Shown: piece by piece, positions 52,472-62,576 of the stretch
Layout of the letters: every line of letters starts with the position of its first letter
Numbering within the stretch: the stretch's first letter is position 1
NCBI GenBank assembly: GCA_028714695.1
Contig: JAQTLX010000014.1
Span: 33,756 to 97,755 of the forward strand
From: Ignavibacteria bacterium
Lineage (GTDB): Bacteria; Bacteroidota; Ignavibacteria; Tepidaquicellales; Tepidaquicellaceae
Direction of reading: 5' to 3'
Length of the DNA stretch: 64,000 bases
Translations under genes and position numbers: made by a program
Notes under the pieces: generated by a model
The model's input: the letters and a program-made list of their open reading frames with translations, nothing else
What the model was told of the DNA's origin: nothing
The model's database searches: none

Positions 52472-55400
52472 TTGATTTTCAATTATAAAAATACAAATAT
52501 TCGTCCGGACAAGTTCCTTAAAAAGAGAAATTTAATTTTCTTATCGACAATAATAGTAATTCTATTAACGATTTGCAATGTTAGTTTTTCTCAAGGCAGG
52601 AGAGACTTAGGACCATACACGAATTTCAGATATGAGATGAATGACTCCTTAAGGAAAAAACTTGCGGACTCATTAGGTTTAGCATATGATTCATCTTATT
52701 ACCAGCCTGTAGATTCGACGGCAAGAATTAAATACTTCCAATACAAGCCAAAATACTCATTCGGAACAAAACTAAAAGAGAAGACACATCCGTTATTATT
52801 AGACAATTCAACAAGAATACAGCGTGAAGTAACCTTTAACGATAAAAATCAAGTTGTAATAAGGCAGACGTTTAACGGAGAGGAAATCAGGGCGCCTCTT
52901 GTGATGGATTTTAAAGATTACCTGAAGATTCTCGAGAAAACAAACGATGATAAGGTATTTTATGATTTATTTTCGGACAGGTTTAAGGGGTCGACAACGG
53001 ATGACTTAACGAAACTTTTCGAGAAATTTACGGATATTACAATACCGCTTCCGTTCAAATCGGAAACAATTTTCGGTCCTCCGACATTTAATCTGAGGAT
53101 AAACGGAACAATAGATATTACTGCGTCATTTCAAAATATAACGAGCGACGAATCGTCGGTCAGTTTTATTTCGAACAATCAGAATAACATAAATTTCAAG
53201 CAGGAAGTACAGGTAACGGCGAAAGGTTCAATCGGCGATAAACTAACGATTGACGCCGACTGGAATACGCAGCGCGTATTCGATTTCGAAAACCAACTGC
53301 ATTTGAAATACACGGGTTATGCGGATGAAGTAATACAGAAGATAGAAGCGGGTAACGTTTCACTAGATACGAAATCTTCTTTGATTCAGTCGACTCAGGC
53401 GCTTTTCGGTATAAAGGGTGAATTCAAACTCGGACCGCTCACATTATCGACGGTCGTATCCCAGAAAAAAAGTAAAACGGAAGAAAAGACATATTCGAGC
53501 GGAACGCAGGACCAGAATTTCCAGATACCTGTTTATGATTATTCAGACAGCCATTATTTCATAGACACACTTTATAAACATTCATTTCTTGATACGTACA
53601 ACGATTCTACGGGAGGCGGTTTCATACAGACAGATTACGTGAGGCAGAACAGGATAGACTTAGCGAGCGGTAGTTTTGAAGTATGGGTACAGTGCGATAA
53701 TACATATCCTAAAAAAAGGCTTGCTGTAGGACAACTGCTTCTTGGAAAGCGGGTACCGAATGGTTATGATACACTGCTGCATAATCCTACATCAATACAG
53801 GGGGAAAGATATTTCGGTTATTACAGAAAACTTGAACCGGATGAATACTTTGTTGACGACTATGCGGGATTTGTAAGTCTTAAAGTAAGCGCTCAGAATT
53901 TACATGTGGCTGTAGCATACAGGTTACTCAGAAACGCGGATACCGCATTCGGAAAGGGGGAGAATATGTCCCTTCCGACGGATACATTAGTTTTGAAATT
54001 AATTAAGGCTGACGTTGAGAGTCCGATTGTCGCACCGCTTGCGTGGCAGTTGAAGATGAAAAACATATACCGGCTTCCCGTATCAAAAATACTTGAAGAC
54101 GGGTTTAATTTTGATGTTGTATATGTAGGTAATTCAAACACGGCGACATCATATCTTCCGAATAATATATCACCGAAACCATTAATACAGATTGTAAAAC
54201 TGGACAGGTACACGTCCGGTACTCTGAGTCCTCCGCCCGACGGCAAATTCGATTTCAGACCTGGCAAGACAATTAATAAAGAAACAGGAGATATAATATT
54301 TCCGACATTACAGCCTTTCGCCGATGAAATTAGACTTGCAGGAGCAGACACTACGATACAGTATCCTGAAATATACACACAGACTAAAGTGACGGCACAG
54401 ACTTCTCAGAAAGCATCTTATTTCTTCCTTAAGGGAAGTGCGAAAGGTGAATCCGGTATCAGCAACACATTCAATCTAGGATTAAATATAGTATCCGGAA
54501 GCGTGAAAGTATGGTTAGGACAGAATGCACTTCAGGAAAATATAGATTATTCCGTTGATTACGTAACGGGTGTGGTTGTTATCAGGAATGCATCCGCGTT
54601 AACCGCAAAAGATCTGCGCATAACATATGAATCAAACGACTTGTTTTCACTTGCATCGAAGACATTCATAGGATTAAGAGGGGACTATAAGATAAACGAG
54701 AAGACAAGCCTCGGATTCACATTTGTAAACCTGAAACAGGAAACATTAAACGATAAGGTGAGGATTGGAGAGGAACCGACAAACAACTCAATGTTCGGAA
54801 TGGATTTTACAACGGAATTGAAACCTAATTTTATAACGAAGGCGTTGAACTATCTTCCCGGATTCAATTCCAAAGAAGAATCCATATTGTCATTAAGAGG
54901 CGAAGTTGCTTATCTTACTCCGGATCCGAATACGAGAAAGAGTTTAATTCCTCAGGATAACGGAGAAGCAATTGCATATATAGACGACATGGAAGGCGCG
55001 AAGAAAATTGTTTCGCTCGGCACGAGTTACGCGTCATGGACAATATCATCATTGCCTATAGACAGTGCTTATCAATATGGGGATTCGCTGCTAAAGCAGG
55101 ATAACAGGGGAAAAATGATATGGTATAATAATCCGAATACAGTAAAGGTTAAGGACGTTTATCCATTAAGAGACGTACAAGCCGGTCAGGATTTAATGAC
55201 TCCTTTTGATATATATTTCGATCCAAGCCAGAGGGGAACTTATAATTATAACTGGAAAAATTATGATACTACGAATAAATATAAAAACTGGAACGGTATC
55301 ATGAAATATCTTAACACGACTTCAAACGACCTAATCAGCGAAAATATAAATTTCATTGAGTTTAATATGCGTGTGGACAATCAGACCGGACTGCCGCTTA

Positions 55401-58400
55401 CAAATGCGAAGTTTTATATTGACCTTGGAATAATTTCCGAAGACGCTATACCTGACGGGCAGACAAATACGGAAGACTTTCTGAGTAACGGAATTATACA
55501 GGATATTTACGATCTCGGTCTTGATTTTAAAAACGACCAGCAGGAATTAGATACATTTAACATTGTTAACGGAACACAGGCTATATTTCCAACCCTTGAT
55601 GATTATGAAGCAGTTTTTCACAACAGGGACCCAGCCGGTGATAACAACAATAATCACTCGGGCACTAACATTGATTTCTCTACGATTAACGGCACACAGG
55701 GCAATCGTGATCTTGACGTAGGAAAGAAGCCTGATACAGAGGATTTGCATCACGGCGGCCGAATGAGCGACATCAATAAATATTTTGAATACTCTATTAG
55801 TCTCGACACAACGAACAACAGATTTATTTCAGGGAAAGGTGCGCCCGGAAGCGGGTGGTTCCAGTACAGGATACCGTTATCGGAGTTCAGGAAGAATCTG
55901 CACGATGCAACTTTTTCAAATGTGAAATATATCAGGATATGGATGAAGGGCGCAAACGGAGTAGTGAAATTATCTTTGGTAGATTTTAATCTTGTAGGAA
56001 ATCAATGGTTCAAGCCGAACAAAGTTGACACAACATATAACATCTCTGTTGTCAGTATAGAAGAAAATTCGCAGATTTACATGAGTCCTGTTGCGGGTGA
56101 TGTATTAAGACAGACAGTAAGAAATACAAGCGGAGTGAATACAAAGTCGAATGAGCAGTCGCTCGCGATATCTGTGAATAATCTGACTGTCGGTCAGCAG
56201 AAACTTGCTACGAAGGATTACAGAAGTCAGGTTCTTGATTTATTCAATTACAAAGTATTAAAATTATTCGTAAACGGAGATCCATCATTTAATTATACGA
56301 ACGAATATACATACGATGCCACAATGATTGTAAGGTTCGGTTCGGACTCAACAAATTATTACGAATACAGGGCGCCGATACATCCTGATATACGCCCCGG
56401 GCAGCCATGGAATCATCTGAATGACGTAACTATAAATTTTGCTGAGTTGACGAGTCTTAAAATTACAAGAGACTCATCAAATCAGGTTGTTGATTTACCT
56501 GTTCCGAACGGTCCGCCCGGCTCATATTACAGGGTGAGAGGCAGTCCAGCGCTGACATCGGTAAAGGAATTCGTTGTCGGAGTTGAAAAGAACCGAACTG
56601 GGTTAAATGCCACAGTATCGGGCAGCGTTTGGTTCAATGAAATCCGCGTGCTGAATGTAAACGATGATAACGGATACGCGTATAATATAAATACGGGGTT
56701 GAAGATTGCCGATTTTGCGACCATCGGGTTTAATTATTCCAAAGTCGATCCGAATTTCCATGCACTTGATATGCGGTCCGGTTCAAGGAATACGGGGCTG
56801 AACTGGGATTTATCGTTCACGGTAAATGCTCATAAACTGCTGAACAATGCGCTGGCATCATATTTTTCGCCTGAATGGAAAGATTTTCTCAATCTGCCTG
56901 TTTCTATCAGGCACACTGAGAGTATCATAAATCCGAAATATTATCCGGGAACTGATATAGAATTGGAGAAAGCCGCCGAAGAAAAATACAGGCAGACATT
57001 AGCAAGAACAAACGATGAAAACTTCGCCGCAAAGACGAGAGATGATTTTATTAAGTCGGCCCAGTCGCTTGCCATAAGAAACGAAATTTCCGTTACAGGC
57101 GTCGGGTTTAAATTTCCAGGCAACAATTATTTTGTCAGGACAATACTGAATGCATTCACAATGAATTATTCGGGTTCATTCGGATCTCAGAGAGACATAA
57201 CATACGAAAGAAAAGAGGATATGGCAGTTACAGGAAGTTTAACCTATAACACTGATTTCCAACTGGCTGATATTATAAATTTAAAAATAGGCAAGTTCCT
57301 GAACTTGGGCGAGCAGTATAAGGATGCTAAGATATATGCATTTTTCCCGTTCATAGGACTTGTTCCTGCATTCAGTTCCAATTTCAATGCGACTACGGAT
57401 TTCAACAGATCAAGAACGGAATCAAAACAAAGACTTTACATGTTTGACGATCCGACAAGCAGACAGTTCAGGGCTAACAGGGGATTTGGATTCAACTGGA
57501 AGTTTATTGAAAACTGGATTGTTGATTTAACAGGCACATACAATTTGAGAATAGGAAGTGATTTAACTCAACTTGAAACAACGAGGGATTCTATAGGACG
57601 ACAACGTTCGAACAATGAAATTCTTAAAGATGTGTTCTTCAGCAACGGACTTATCAATTTCGGCAGGGATTTAGATTACCAGCAGTCTTCATCGATAAAT
57701 CCGAAATTCAATTTACCTGTAATAAGCAAGTTCATGGATGTGAATTTAAGTTATAACGTATCATACGCATGGGCTAATCCGATTTCAAATATTAATGTGG
57801 GAAGCAACGTTGGTTTTGCGAACACAGTCACCGCAGGAGGTACAATTAAATTTAATGAAATACTGGGAATGTTCGGAGTAAAGAAAAGTATGAGCGGGAA
57901 CCAGAATTATATACGCAACGGAGCAGCAAGCAAGTTCGATGATAAGCCCGGACTCAGCGATATACTGAAAATACTGAGTACGTTTATTCCCGAGACGATT
58001 TCCATGAATTTCAATCAGACTAATGCCGTAACCAATCCGGGAGTGGTCGGTAAACCGGGGTTTGCAAATTTCTGGGTAGGTCTTACTCAAAATGAAGAAT
58101 ACGGACCCTCAAGAATGTATCAACTTGGATTTAACAGATATCCGGGAAAGCGTGTTGGAAACCTGACAATAACAGATATGTATAATTTATCGAATAATAT
58201 TACATTCAACACAAGGCTCCAGCCGATAATACCGCAATCGATTTCGTTGAACCTTACATTTAAGAAACTATGGGGATTCAATAATTCCGGTACATATAAC
58301 ACAAGTCCCGACGGTACATTGTCGGCGGTAACGAGTTTAAGCAGCAGCAAATCTGACGGATACAGCATGTTCTTTGCCGGAAGTGCAGATAAATTCTCAT

Positions 58401-59119
58401 TTGAATCATCCACTGATCCGGCAACTAACGTACAGAATGTTACCACTGCATTTAAAAGGGACATTGCCTCCATGCCTTTTCCGAACTGGAATTTAAGCAT
58501 ATCTGGGCTGGAGAAATTCCCGTTGTTTTCGGAAATAGCAACAAACGTCACGCTTGAAAATGCTTTTACATCAGAATATAACGAGCATTCATATGTAGAT
58601 GCCAGCGGCAGCGAAGTAATACAATCGCAGACAGTAACGCAGTCATTTAATCCGTTAATCGGTTTGAACATAACATTTAAGCAGATGTTCGGCGGCAGCA
58701 TGACTGCTAACATAAGAATCAATTCATCAACCAGCAATAATCTTACGCCATCGAGCAGTTTGATTCAGGTTACAAAAACGAGCGATTGGAGTGTAAACGC
58801 AAATTACGCAAAAGCAGGATTTGATATACCATTGTTCGGATTAGCGCTTAAGAACGATATTACTTTTTCTCTGACATTGTCCAAAAACGTGAATGAGCCT
58901 ATTGATTACAGATTCTCGACAGGTACGCTTGAAAAAGTACCGGGTAACGGCTCGACAGTAACGACGTTCAATCCGTCGATATCATATTCATTAAGTTCAA
59001 AAGTGCAGATACAGTTGTTCTATAAATACATTAAAACGGAGCCGACTGCCGGCAACGCAAACATGCCTCCGCGAACATCAAACGAAGGCGGACTAAATGT
59101 AAGGGTGACAATACAGTAA
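52472..59119 (+). CDS. sprA: SprA-like type IX secretion system outer-membrane translocon
   Basis: 2215 residues, near the 2400 of known SprA. SprA is the very large 36-strand barrel through which folded T9SS clients cross the outer membrane. TTG start; signal peptide LIFLSTIIVILLTICNVSFS. Seen: N-terminal NTQRVFDFENQLHLKYTGYA and FGIKGEFKLGPLTLSTVVSQ (SprA_N-like), a central IDDMEGAKKIVSLGTSYASW (the family's DDFEGA element, about 835), HSGTNIDFSTINGTQGNRDL, then long alternating barrel text ending LNVRVTIQ. It meets the BMP lipoprotein gene end to end. It implies that clients such as 62577-63881 are exported. Confidence 0.93.
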   Translation: MIFNYKNTNIRPDKFLKKRNLIFLSTIIVILLTICNVSFSQGRRDLGPYTNFRYEMNDSLRKKLADSLGLAYDSSYYQPVDSTARIKYFQYKPKYSFGTKLKEKTHPLLLDNSTRIQREVTFNDKNQVVIRQTFNGEEIRAPLVMDFKDYLKILEKTNDDKVFYDLFSDRFKGSTTDDLTKLFEKFTDITIPLPFKSETIFGPPTFNLRINGTIDITASFQNITSDESSVSFISNNQNNINFKQEVQVTAKGSIGDKLTIDADWNTQRVFDFENQLHLKYTGYADEVIQKIEAGNVSLDTKSSLIQSTQALFGIKGEFKLGPLTLSTVVSQKKSKTEEKTYSSGTQDQNFQIPVYDYSDSHYFIDTLYKHSFLDTYNDSTGGGFIQTDYVRQNRIDLASGSFEVWVQCDNTYPKKRLAVGQLLLGKRVPNGYDTLLHNPTSIQGERYFGYYRKLEPDEYFVDDYAGFVSLKVSAQNLHVAVAYRLLRNADTAFGKGENMSLPTDTLVLKLIKADVESPIVAPLAWQLKMKNIYRLPVSKILEDGFNFDVVYVGNSNTATSYLPNNISPKPLIQIVKLDRYTSGTLSPPPDGKFDFRPGKTINKETGDIIFPTLQPFADEIRLAGADTTIQYPEIYTQTKVTAQTSQKASYFFLKGSAKGESGISNTFNLGLNIVSGSVKVWLGQNALQENIDYSVDYVTGVVVIRNASALTAKDLRITYESNDLFSLASKTFIGLRGDYKINEKTSLGFTFVNLKQETLNDKVRIGEEPTNNSMFGMDFTTELKPNFITKALNYLPGFNSKEESILSLRGEVAYLTPDPNTRKSLIPQDNGEAIAYIDDMEGAKKIVSLGTSYASWTISSLPIDSAYQYGDSLLKQDNRGKMIWYNNPNTVKVKDVYPLRDVQAGQDLMTPFDIYFDPSQRGTYNYNWKNYDTTNKYKNWNGIMKYLNTTSNDLISENINFIEFNMRVDNQTGLPLTNAKFYIDLGIISEDAIPDGQTNTEDFLSNGIIQDIYDLGLDFKNDQQELDTFNIVNGTQAIFPTLDDYEAVFHNRDPAGDNNNNHSGTNIDFSTINGTQGNRDLDVGKKPDTEDLHHGGRMSDINKYFEYSISLDTTNNRFISGKGAPGSGWFQYRIPLSEFRKNLHDATFSNVKYIRIWMKGANGVVKLSLVDFNLVGNQWFKPNKVDTTYNISVVSIEENSQIYMSPVAGDVLRQTVRNTSGVNTKSNEQSLAISVNNLTVGQQKLATKDYRSQVLDLFNYKVLKLFVNGDPSFNYTNEYTYDATMIVRFGSDSTNYYEYRAPIHPDIRPGQPWNHLNDVTINFAELTSLKITRDSSNQVVDLPVPNGPPGSYYRVRGSPALTSVKEFVVGVEKNRTGLNATVSGSVWFNEIRVLNVNDDNGYAYNINTGLKIADFATIGFNYSKVDPNFHALDMRSGSRNTGLNWDLSFTVNAHKLLNNALASYFSPEWKDFLNLPVSIRHTESIINPKYYPGTDIELEKAAEEKYRQTLARTNDENFAAKTRDDFIKSAQSLAIRNEISVTGVGFKFPGNNYFVRTILNAFTMNYSGSFGSQRDITYERKEDMAVTGSLTYNTDFQLADIINLKIGKFLNLGEQYKDAKIYAFFPFIGLVPAFSSNFNATTDFNRSRTESKQRLYMFDDPTSRQFRANRGFGFNWKFIENWIVDLTGTYNLRIGSDLTQLETTRDSIGRQRSNNEILKDVFFSNGLINFGRDLDYQQSSSINPKFNLPVISKFMDVNLSYNVSYAWANPISNINVGSNVGFANTVTAGGTIKFNEILGMFGVKKSMSGNQNYIRNGAASKFDDKPGLSDILKILSTFIPETISMNFNQTNAVTNPGVVGKPGFANFWVGLTQNEEYGPSRMYQLGFNRYPGKRVGNLTITDMYNLSNNITFNTRLQPIIPQSISLNLTFKKLWGFNNSGTYNTSPDGTLSAVTSLSSSKSDGYSMFFAGSADKFSFESSTDPATNVQNVTTAFKRDIASMPFPNWNLSISGLEKFPLFSEIATNVTLENAFTSEYNEHSYVDASGSEVIQSQTVTQSFNPLIGLNITFKQMFGGSMTANIRINSSTSNNLTPSSSLIQVTKTSDWSVNANYAKAGFDIPLFGLALKNDITFSLTLSKNVNEPIDYRFSTGTLEKVPGNGSTVTTFNPSISYSLSSKVQIQLFYKYIKTEPTAGNANMPPRTSNEGGLNVRVTIQ

Positions 59120-60148
59120 TTATTCGGCTGAGACTTTAATTTCGCCGTTTATTATTTTTTGTTTCACTTCTTCAACTTTTTCTCTTACTTTCGGGTCGAT
59201 AAGGTTTTTGTTATTTTCGTCGTAAACATAACCTACGCCGTTTTCTTTCAGACCCAGCGATTTAACACCGCCTTTGAAAGCGCCGTTCTTCATATCGAGT
59301 ATCGTTTTATAAATAACTTCATCAACGACTTTCACCATGCTTGTAAGCACAGCGCCGGGCGCTTCCGAATACTGGTCCATATCGACACCGATAGCGAGTT
59401 TCTTATTTTCTTTTGCGGCTTTAAAGACTCCTATTCCCGAAAGTCCGGAAGCATGATAAATAATATCCGCTCCGCTTGAGAACTGGCTTATTGCAATTTC
59501 TTCGGCTTTACCCGGATTCTTAAATCCGTCTCCCGTCACACTAACGTAAGAGACGAATATTTTACAATCGGGGTCAATATATTTGGCACCCTGAACATAG
59601 CCCTTTTCAAATTTTCTAATTAAAGCCGATTCCATACCGCCAACAAAACCGAGTTTCTTTGTTTTTGAAGTCATGCAGGCAATAACTCCTGCGAGGAATG
59701 AGCCTTCTTCTTCTTTAAATTCGAGTGCGACAAGATTATCGGGGATTTTATTATTCGGGTTTACGGTATAGTCAACGCAGCCGAATTTTTTATCCGGGAA
59801 ATCCTGAGCCATTTTCGTAATATCTTCAGTAAAAATAAAACCGATTCCGAATATTATGCCGATATCGGGTTTGCTTGCGAGTTTTCTTAAAGCGGATTCT
59901 CTGTCAGAGCCGTCGCCGGGGTCAATAACTTCAAAATCTATTCCGAAATCATTCTTTGCTCTAACAAGGCCTTTGTACGCGGCATCGTTGAATGACTTGT
60001 CGCCTCTGCCGCCAACATCGAATACGAGACCGACCTTCATTTTAGTATTGCCCGATTTTTCCTGAGCAGTATCCTGAGATTTTTTGCAGGAAGAAAATAA
60101 AAATACAGAAGACAATAATAGTACAATAAAATATTTGTGTGTTTTCAT
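59120..60148 (-). CDS. BMP family nucleoside-binding lipoprotein
   Basis: 342 residues. Lipobox LFSS-Cys21, so a lipid-anchored substrate-binding protein. Seen: VGLVFDVGGRGDKSFNDAAY (about 39-58), IIFGIGFIFTEDI, GCVDYTVN, KKLGFVGGMESALIRKFEKG and IGVDMDQYSEAPGAVLTSMV. All are hallmarks of the PnrA/BMP family, which captures purine or pyrimidine nucleosides for an ABC importer. No transporter gene is adjacent; the matching ATPase and permeases are at 18647-22084. The two genes behind it on the same strand act on nucleosides. The stops of sprA and this gene touch with no gap. Confidence 0.93.
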   Translation of the reverse strand: MKTHKYFIVLLLSSVFLFSSCKKSQDTAQEKSGNTKMKVGLVFDVGGRGDKSFNDAAYKGLVRAKNDFGIDFEVIDPGDGSDRESALRKLASKPDIGIIFGIGFIFTEDITKMAQDFPDKKFGCVDYTVNPNNKIPDNLVALEFKEEEGSFLAGVIACMTSKTKKLGFVGGMESALIRKFEKGYVQGAKYIDPDCKIFVSYVSVTGDGFKNPGKAEEIAISQFSSGADIIYHASGLSGIGVFKAAKENKKLAIGVDMDQYSEAPGAVLTSMVKVVDEVIYKTILDMKNGAFKGGVKSLGLKENGVGYVYDENNKNLIDPKVREKVEEVKQKIINGEIKVSAE

Positions 60149-60164
60149 ATTTGTGTTAAATTAT

Positions 60165-60743
60165 TTATTCCTGAATGTTGTGATGCAGCCTGCATCTTGC
60201 TTCATAGTGGTTTTCAGCACCGACAAGGACCCTGTCTTTGCTTTGAGAAACTCTCTGGGTTCGATTTGCCGGTGCTCCGCATATTACGCACACTGCAAGG
60301 GTTTTAGTGATATATTCGGCAATAGCAAGCAGTTGCGGCATTGGTTCGAAGGGAACTGCTTTATAATCCTGGTCGAGTCCCGCAACAATGACTCTTTTGC
60401 CCGAATCGGCAAGAGCCTGGCAGACAGCCACGAGATTATTGTCGAAGAATTGCGCTTCATCGATTCCGATTATTTCCGCGTCAAAACTTTTTTCCATTAT
60501 TTCTTCCGCGTTCTCGATCATTTCGGAGGGGAACGACTGTTCGCTGTGTGAAACTATTGAAAATTCGCTGTACCTGTTATCAATTTTAGGTTTAAAGACT
60601 TTCACTCTTTGTCTGGCGATTTCCGCTCTTCTGATTCGTCTAATTAATTCTTCGGTTTTGCCGGAAAACATGCTTCCGCAGATAACTTCAATATGCCCGG
60701 TTTTCTTAAAAGTTCTAATCTGCAAATGTTCATTCATATCCAT
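60165..60743 (-). CDS. tdk: Thymidine kinase (type II)
   Basis: 192 residues; phosphorylates thymidine and deoxyuridine with ATP. Seen: P-loop GSMFSGKT (23-30), DEAQFF with catalytic Glu96, [18 protein letters not shown], and the zinc finger [13 protein letters not shown] ... CRLHH near the C-terminus. It lies 16 bases upstream of the BMP lipoprotein start and downstream of cdd on one transcript. This is consistent with salvage of imported nucleosides. Confidence 0.96.
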   Translation of the reverse strand: MDMNEHLQIRTFKKTGHIEVICGSMFSGKTEELIRRIRRAEIARQRVKVFKPKIDNRYSEFSIVSHSEQSFPSEMIENAEEIMEKSFDAEIIGIDEAQFFDNNLVAVCQALADSGKRVIVAGLDQDYKAVPFEPMPQLLAIAEYITKTLAVCVICGAPANRTQRVSQSKDRVLVGAENHYEARCRLHHNIQE

Positions 60744-60758
60744 CGATAAAATTCCTTT

Positions 60759-61166
60759 CTATTTTAATTTAAACGTATGGGGAAAAAGATTCTGTAGTTT
60801 ATAAATCTGATATTGTTTTTTTGTCTTAACGAGAATGACGTCCATGTTTTCGGAAAATTCCGAAAGGAACTGTCTGCATGCTCCGCAGGGGAAGGCAAAT
60901 TCTTTGCTGTTTGTTGCAATTGCAACTGCTTTAAATTTTTTGCGTCTGTCAGTGATTGCTTTAACCGCGGCGACCCTTTCCGCGCAAATGGTAAGCGAAT
61001 AAGAAGAACATTCGACATTAGCGCCGAGATATATCTTATCGTCTTTTGTGAGAAGAGCGACACCCACCTTGAATTTTGAATAAGGGGAATGCGAAAGTTC
61101 TTTTGCTTTAATTGATTCGCTGATTAATTTTTCGTACATCTTCAAAATTTTAGTTTCAGAAAACAT
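60759..61166 (-). CDS. cdd: Cytidine deaminase
   Basis: 135 residues; converts cytidine and deoxycytidine to uridine and deoxyuridine. Seen: SPYSKFKVGVALLTKDDKIY then GANVECSSYSLTICAERVAA, and FPCGACRQFLSEF. The catalytic Glu63 lies in CAE, and zinc ligands are Cys61, Cys94 and Cys97. The ATG at 61166 is taken; another ATG nine codons in is possible. First gene of the cdd-tdk-bmp group. Confidence 0.95.
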   Translation of the reverse strand: MFSETKILKMYEKLISESIKAKELSHSPYSKFKVGVALLTKDDKIYLGANVECSSYSLTICAERVAAVKAITDRRKKFKAVAIATNSKEFAFPCGACRQFLSEFSENMDVILVKTKKQYQIYKLQNLFPHTFKLK

Positions 61167-61308
61167 AAAAACATTTTCTGTTAATTCGTTTACCGGAAAA
61201 GAAACCCCGTGGATGAATCATAAACTCATTCACTATCAAATAAACTAAGAATTTATTAATTTATCAATTTATGAGGAGATTTTCAAAACATATTTCTTGC
61301 TGTATCGG

Positions 61309-62505
61309 ATGAACAGGAAAGCGCTATATAGAAAACTCGACAGGGCATTCGGCATTCCTATTCTGATACTGCTTGCTATTTTTCTGAAAAGAAGGAAGAC
61401 ATTTCCGGCTTTCGATATAAAGAAAATTCTTGTTGTCAAATTTGCCGCCATAGGCGACAGCATTATGATGATACCTATGCTGCGCACGTTAAGGCGGGCA
61501 TATCCTGACGCCGAGATTACATTTCTATGTTCGGACATAAACAAATCAATTATAAAGAAAACTCCATACGTAGATAAAGTCCTTGTGGAGAACGTACACG
61601 ATTTTTTAAAAAATCCGTTTGCGTTTTTCAAAATGATTCACAGTTTAAGGAAAGAAAAGTACAGTATTGTTATAGATACAGAGCAGTGGTCGAGGATAAG
61701 TGCAATCATTATCGCACTGCTCAAATACGATTTCTCGGTTGGATTCAAGACAGAAGGTCAATACAAGCATTTTATGTTCAATCGTGTAATAAACCATTCG
61801 CGGGAAAAGCACGAACTTGATACGTTCATCGATTTGCTGCTGCCTTTATTCGTACCCGTAAAGAAATCCGATTATGTGCTCGAATATTTTCTTGACGAGA
61901 AGAATCACATTGCGGCGGAAAAGTTCTTTGAAGATAATTCTCTCAACGGTAAAACAGTGATTACGCTGCACCCGGGATGCGGAGGAACGGGAAAGCCGAG
62001 GGAATGGGATATAAAAAATTACATACTTCTTGGCGAAAGGTTAATTGCATATAATAAAGATATTGTACTGCTAATTACCGGTTCTAACGACGAATCGGAA
62101 AAGAACGACGAACTTGAGGCGGGGCTGCGCAAATTGCTGCCGCCGGAAACGCATATTCATAATATTACAGGCAAATATTCGCTTGATGACGTTGTCGCAA
62201 TAATTAAAAAAGTTACTCTTATTGTATGCAGCAATACAGGCATGCTTCATCTGGCTTCCTGCGTAGGGACAAAGACAATGGGTCTTCACGGACCCACTAA
62301 CCCTGCAAAGTGGGGAGCATACAGTCCGAATACGGTTCTTATACAGAGCGACAAATACTGCAGTCCGTGTTTATATTTAGGTCATGATTACGGGTGCAAC
62401 AATCCGACATGCATGACACACATATCGGTAGATGATGTATATATACACATCAGAAAGGCTCTCAATCCGGAGTTGTTTCCTGAAGAACTCCGTGTCATAA
62501 AATAA
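61309..62505 (+). CDS. Glycosyltransferase family 9 (heptosyltransferase-like)
   Basis: About 398 residues from the ATG at 61309; a TTG 12 bases upstream is in frame. GT-B enzyme adding a heptose or similar sugar to lipopolysaccharide core. Seen: KILVVKFAAIGDSIMMIPML (about 39-58), LRRAYPDAEITFLC, IVIDTEQWSR, and the GT9 donor side TLHPGCGGTGKPREWDIKNY, IVCSNTGMLHLASCVGTKTM and GLHGPTNPAKWG. It stands alone, 142 bases from the divergent cdd. Confidence 0.9.
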   Translation: MNRKALYRKLDRAFGIPILILLAIFLKRRKTFPAFDIKKILVVKFAAIGDSIMMIPMLRTLRRAYPDAEITFLCSDINKSIIKKTPYVDKVLVENVHDFLKNPFAFFKMIHSLRKEKYSIVIDTEQWSRISAIIIALLKYDFSVGFKTEGQYKHFMFNRVINHSREKHELDTFIDLLLPLFVPVKKSDYVLEYFLDEKNHIAAEKFFEDNSLNGKTVITLHPGCGGTGKPREWDIKNYILLGERLIAYNKDIVLLITGSNDESEKNDELEAGLRKLLPPETHIHNITGKYSLDDVVAIIKKVTLIVCSNTGMLHLASCVGTKTMGLHGPTNPAKWGAYSPNTVLIQSDKYCSPCLYLGHDYGCNNPTCMTHISVDDVYIHIRKALNPELFPEELRVIK

Positions 62506-62576
62506 ATTTTCTTGCAAATAAATTTTTGTTGCTTGTAAAGAATATCGTATTTATATTACAATAAATTAATAAGTAT

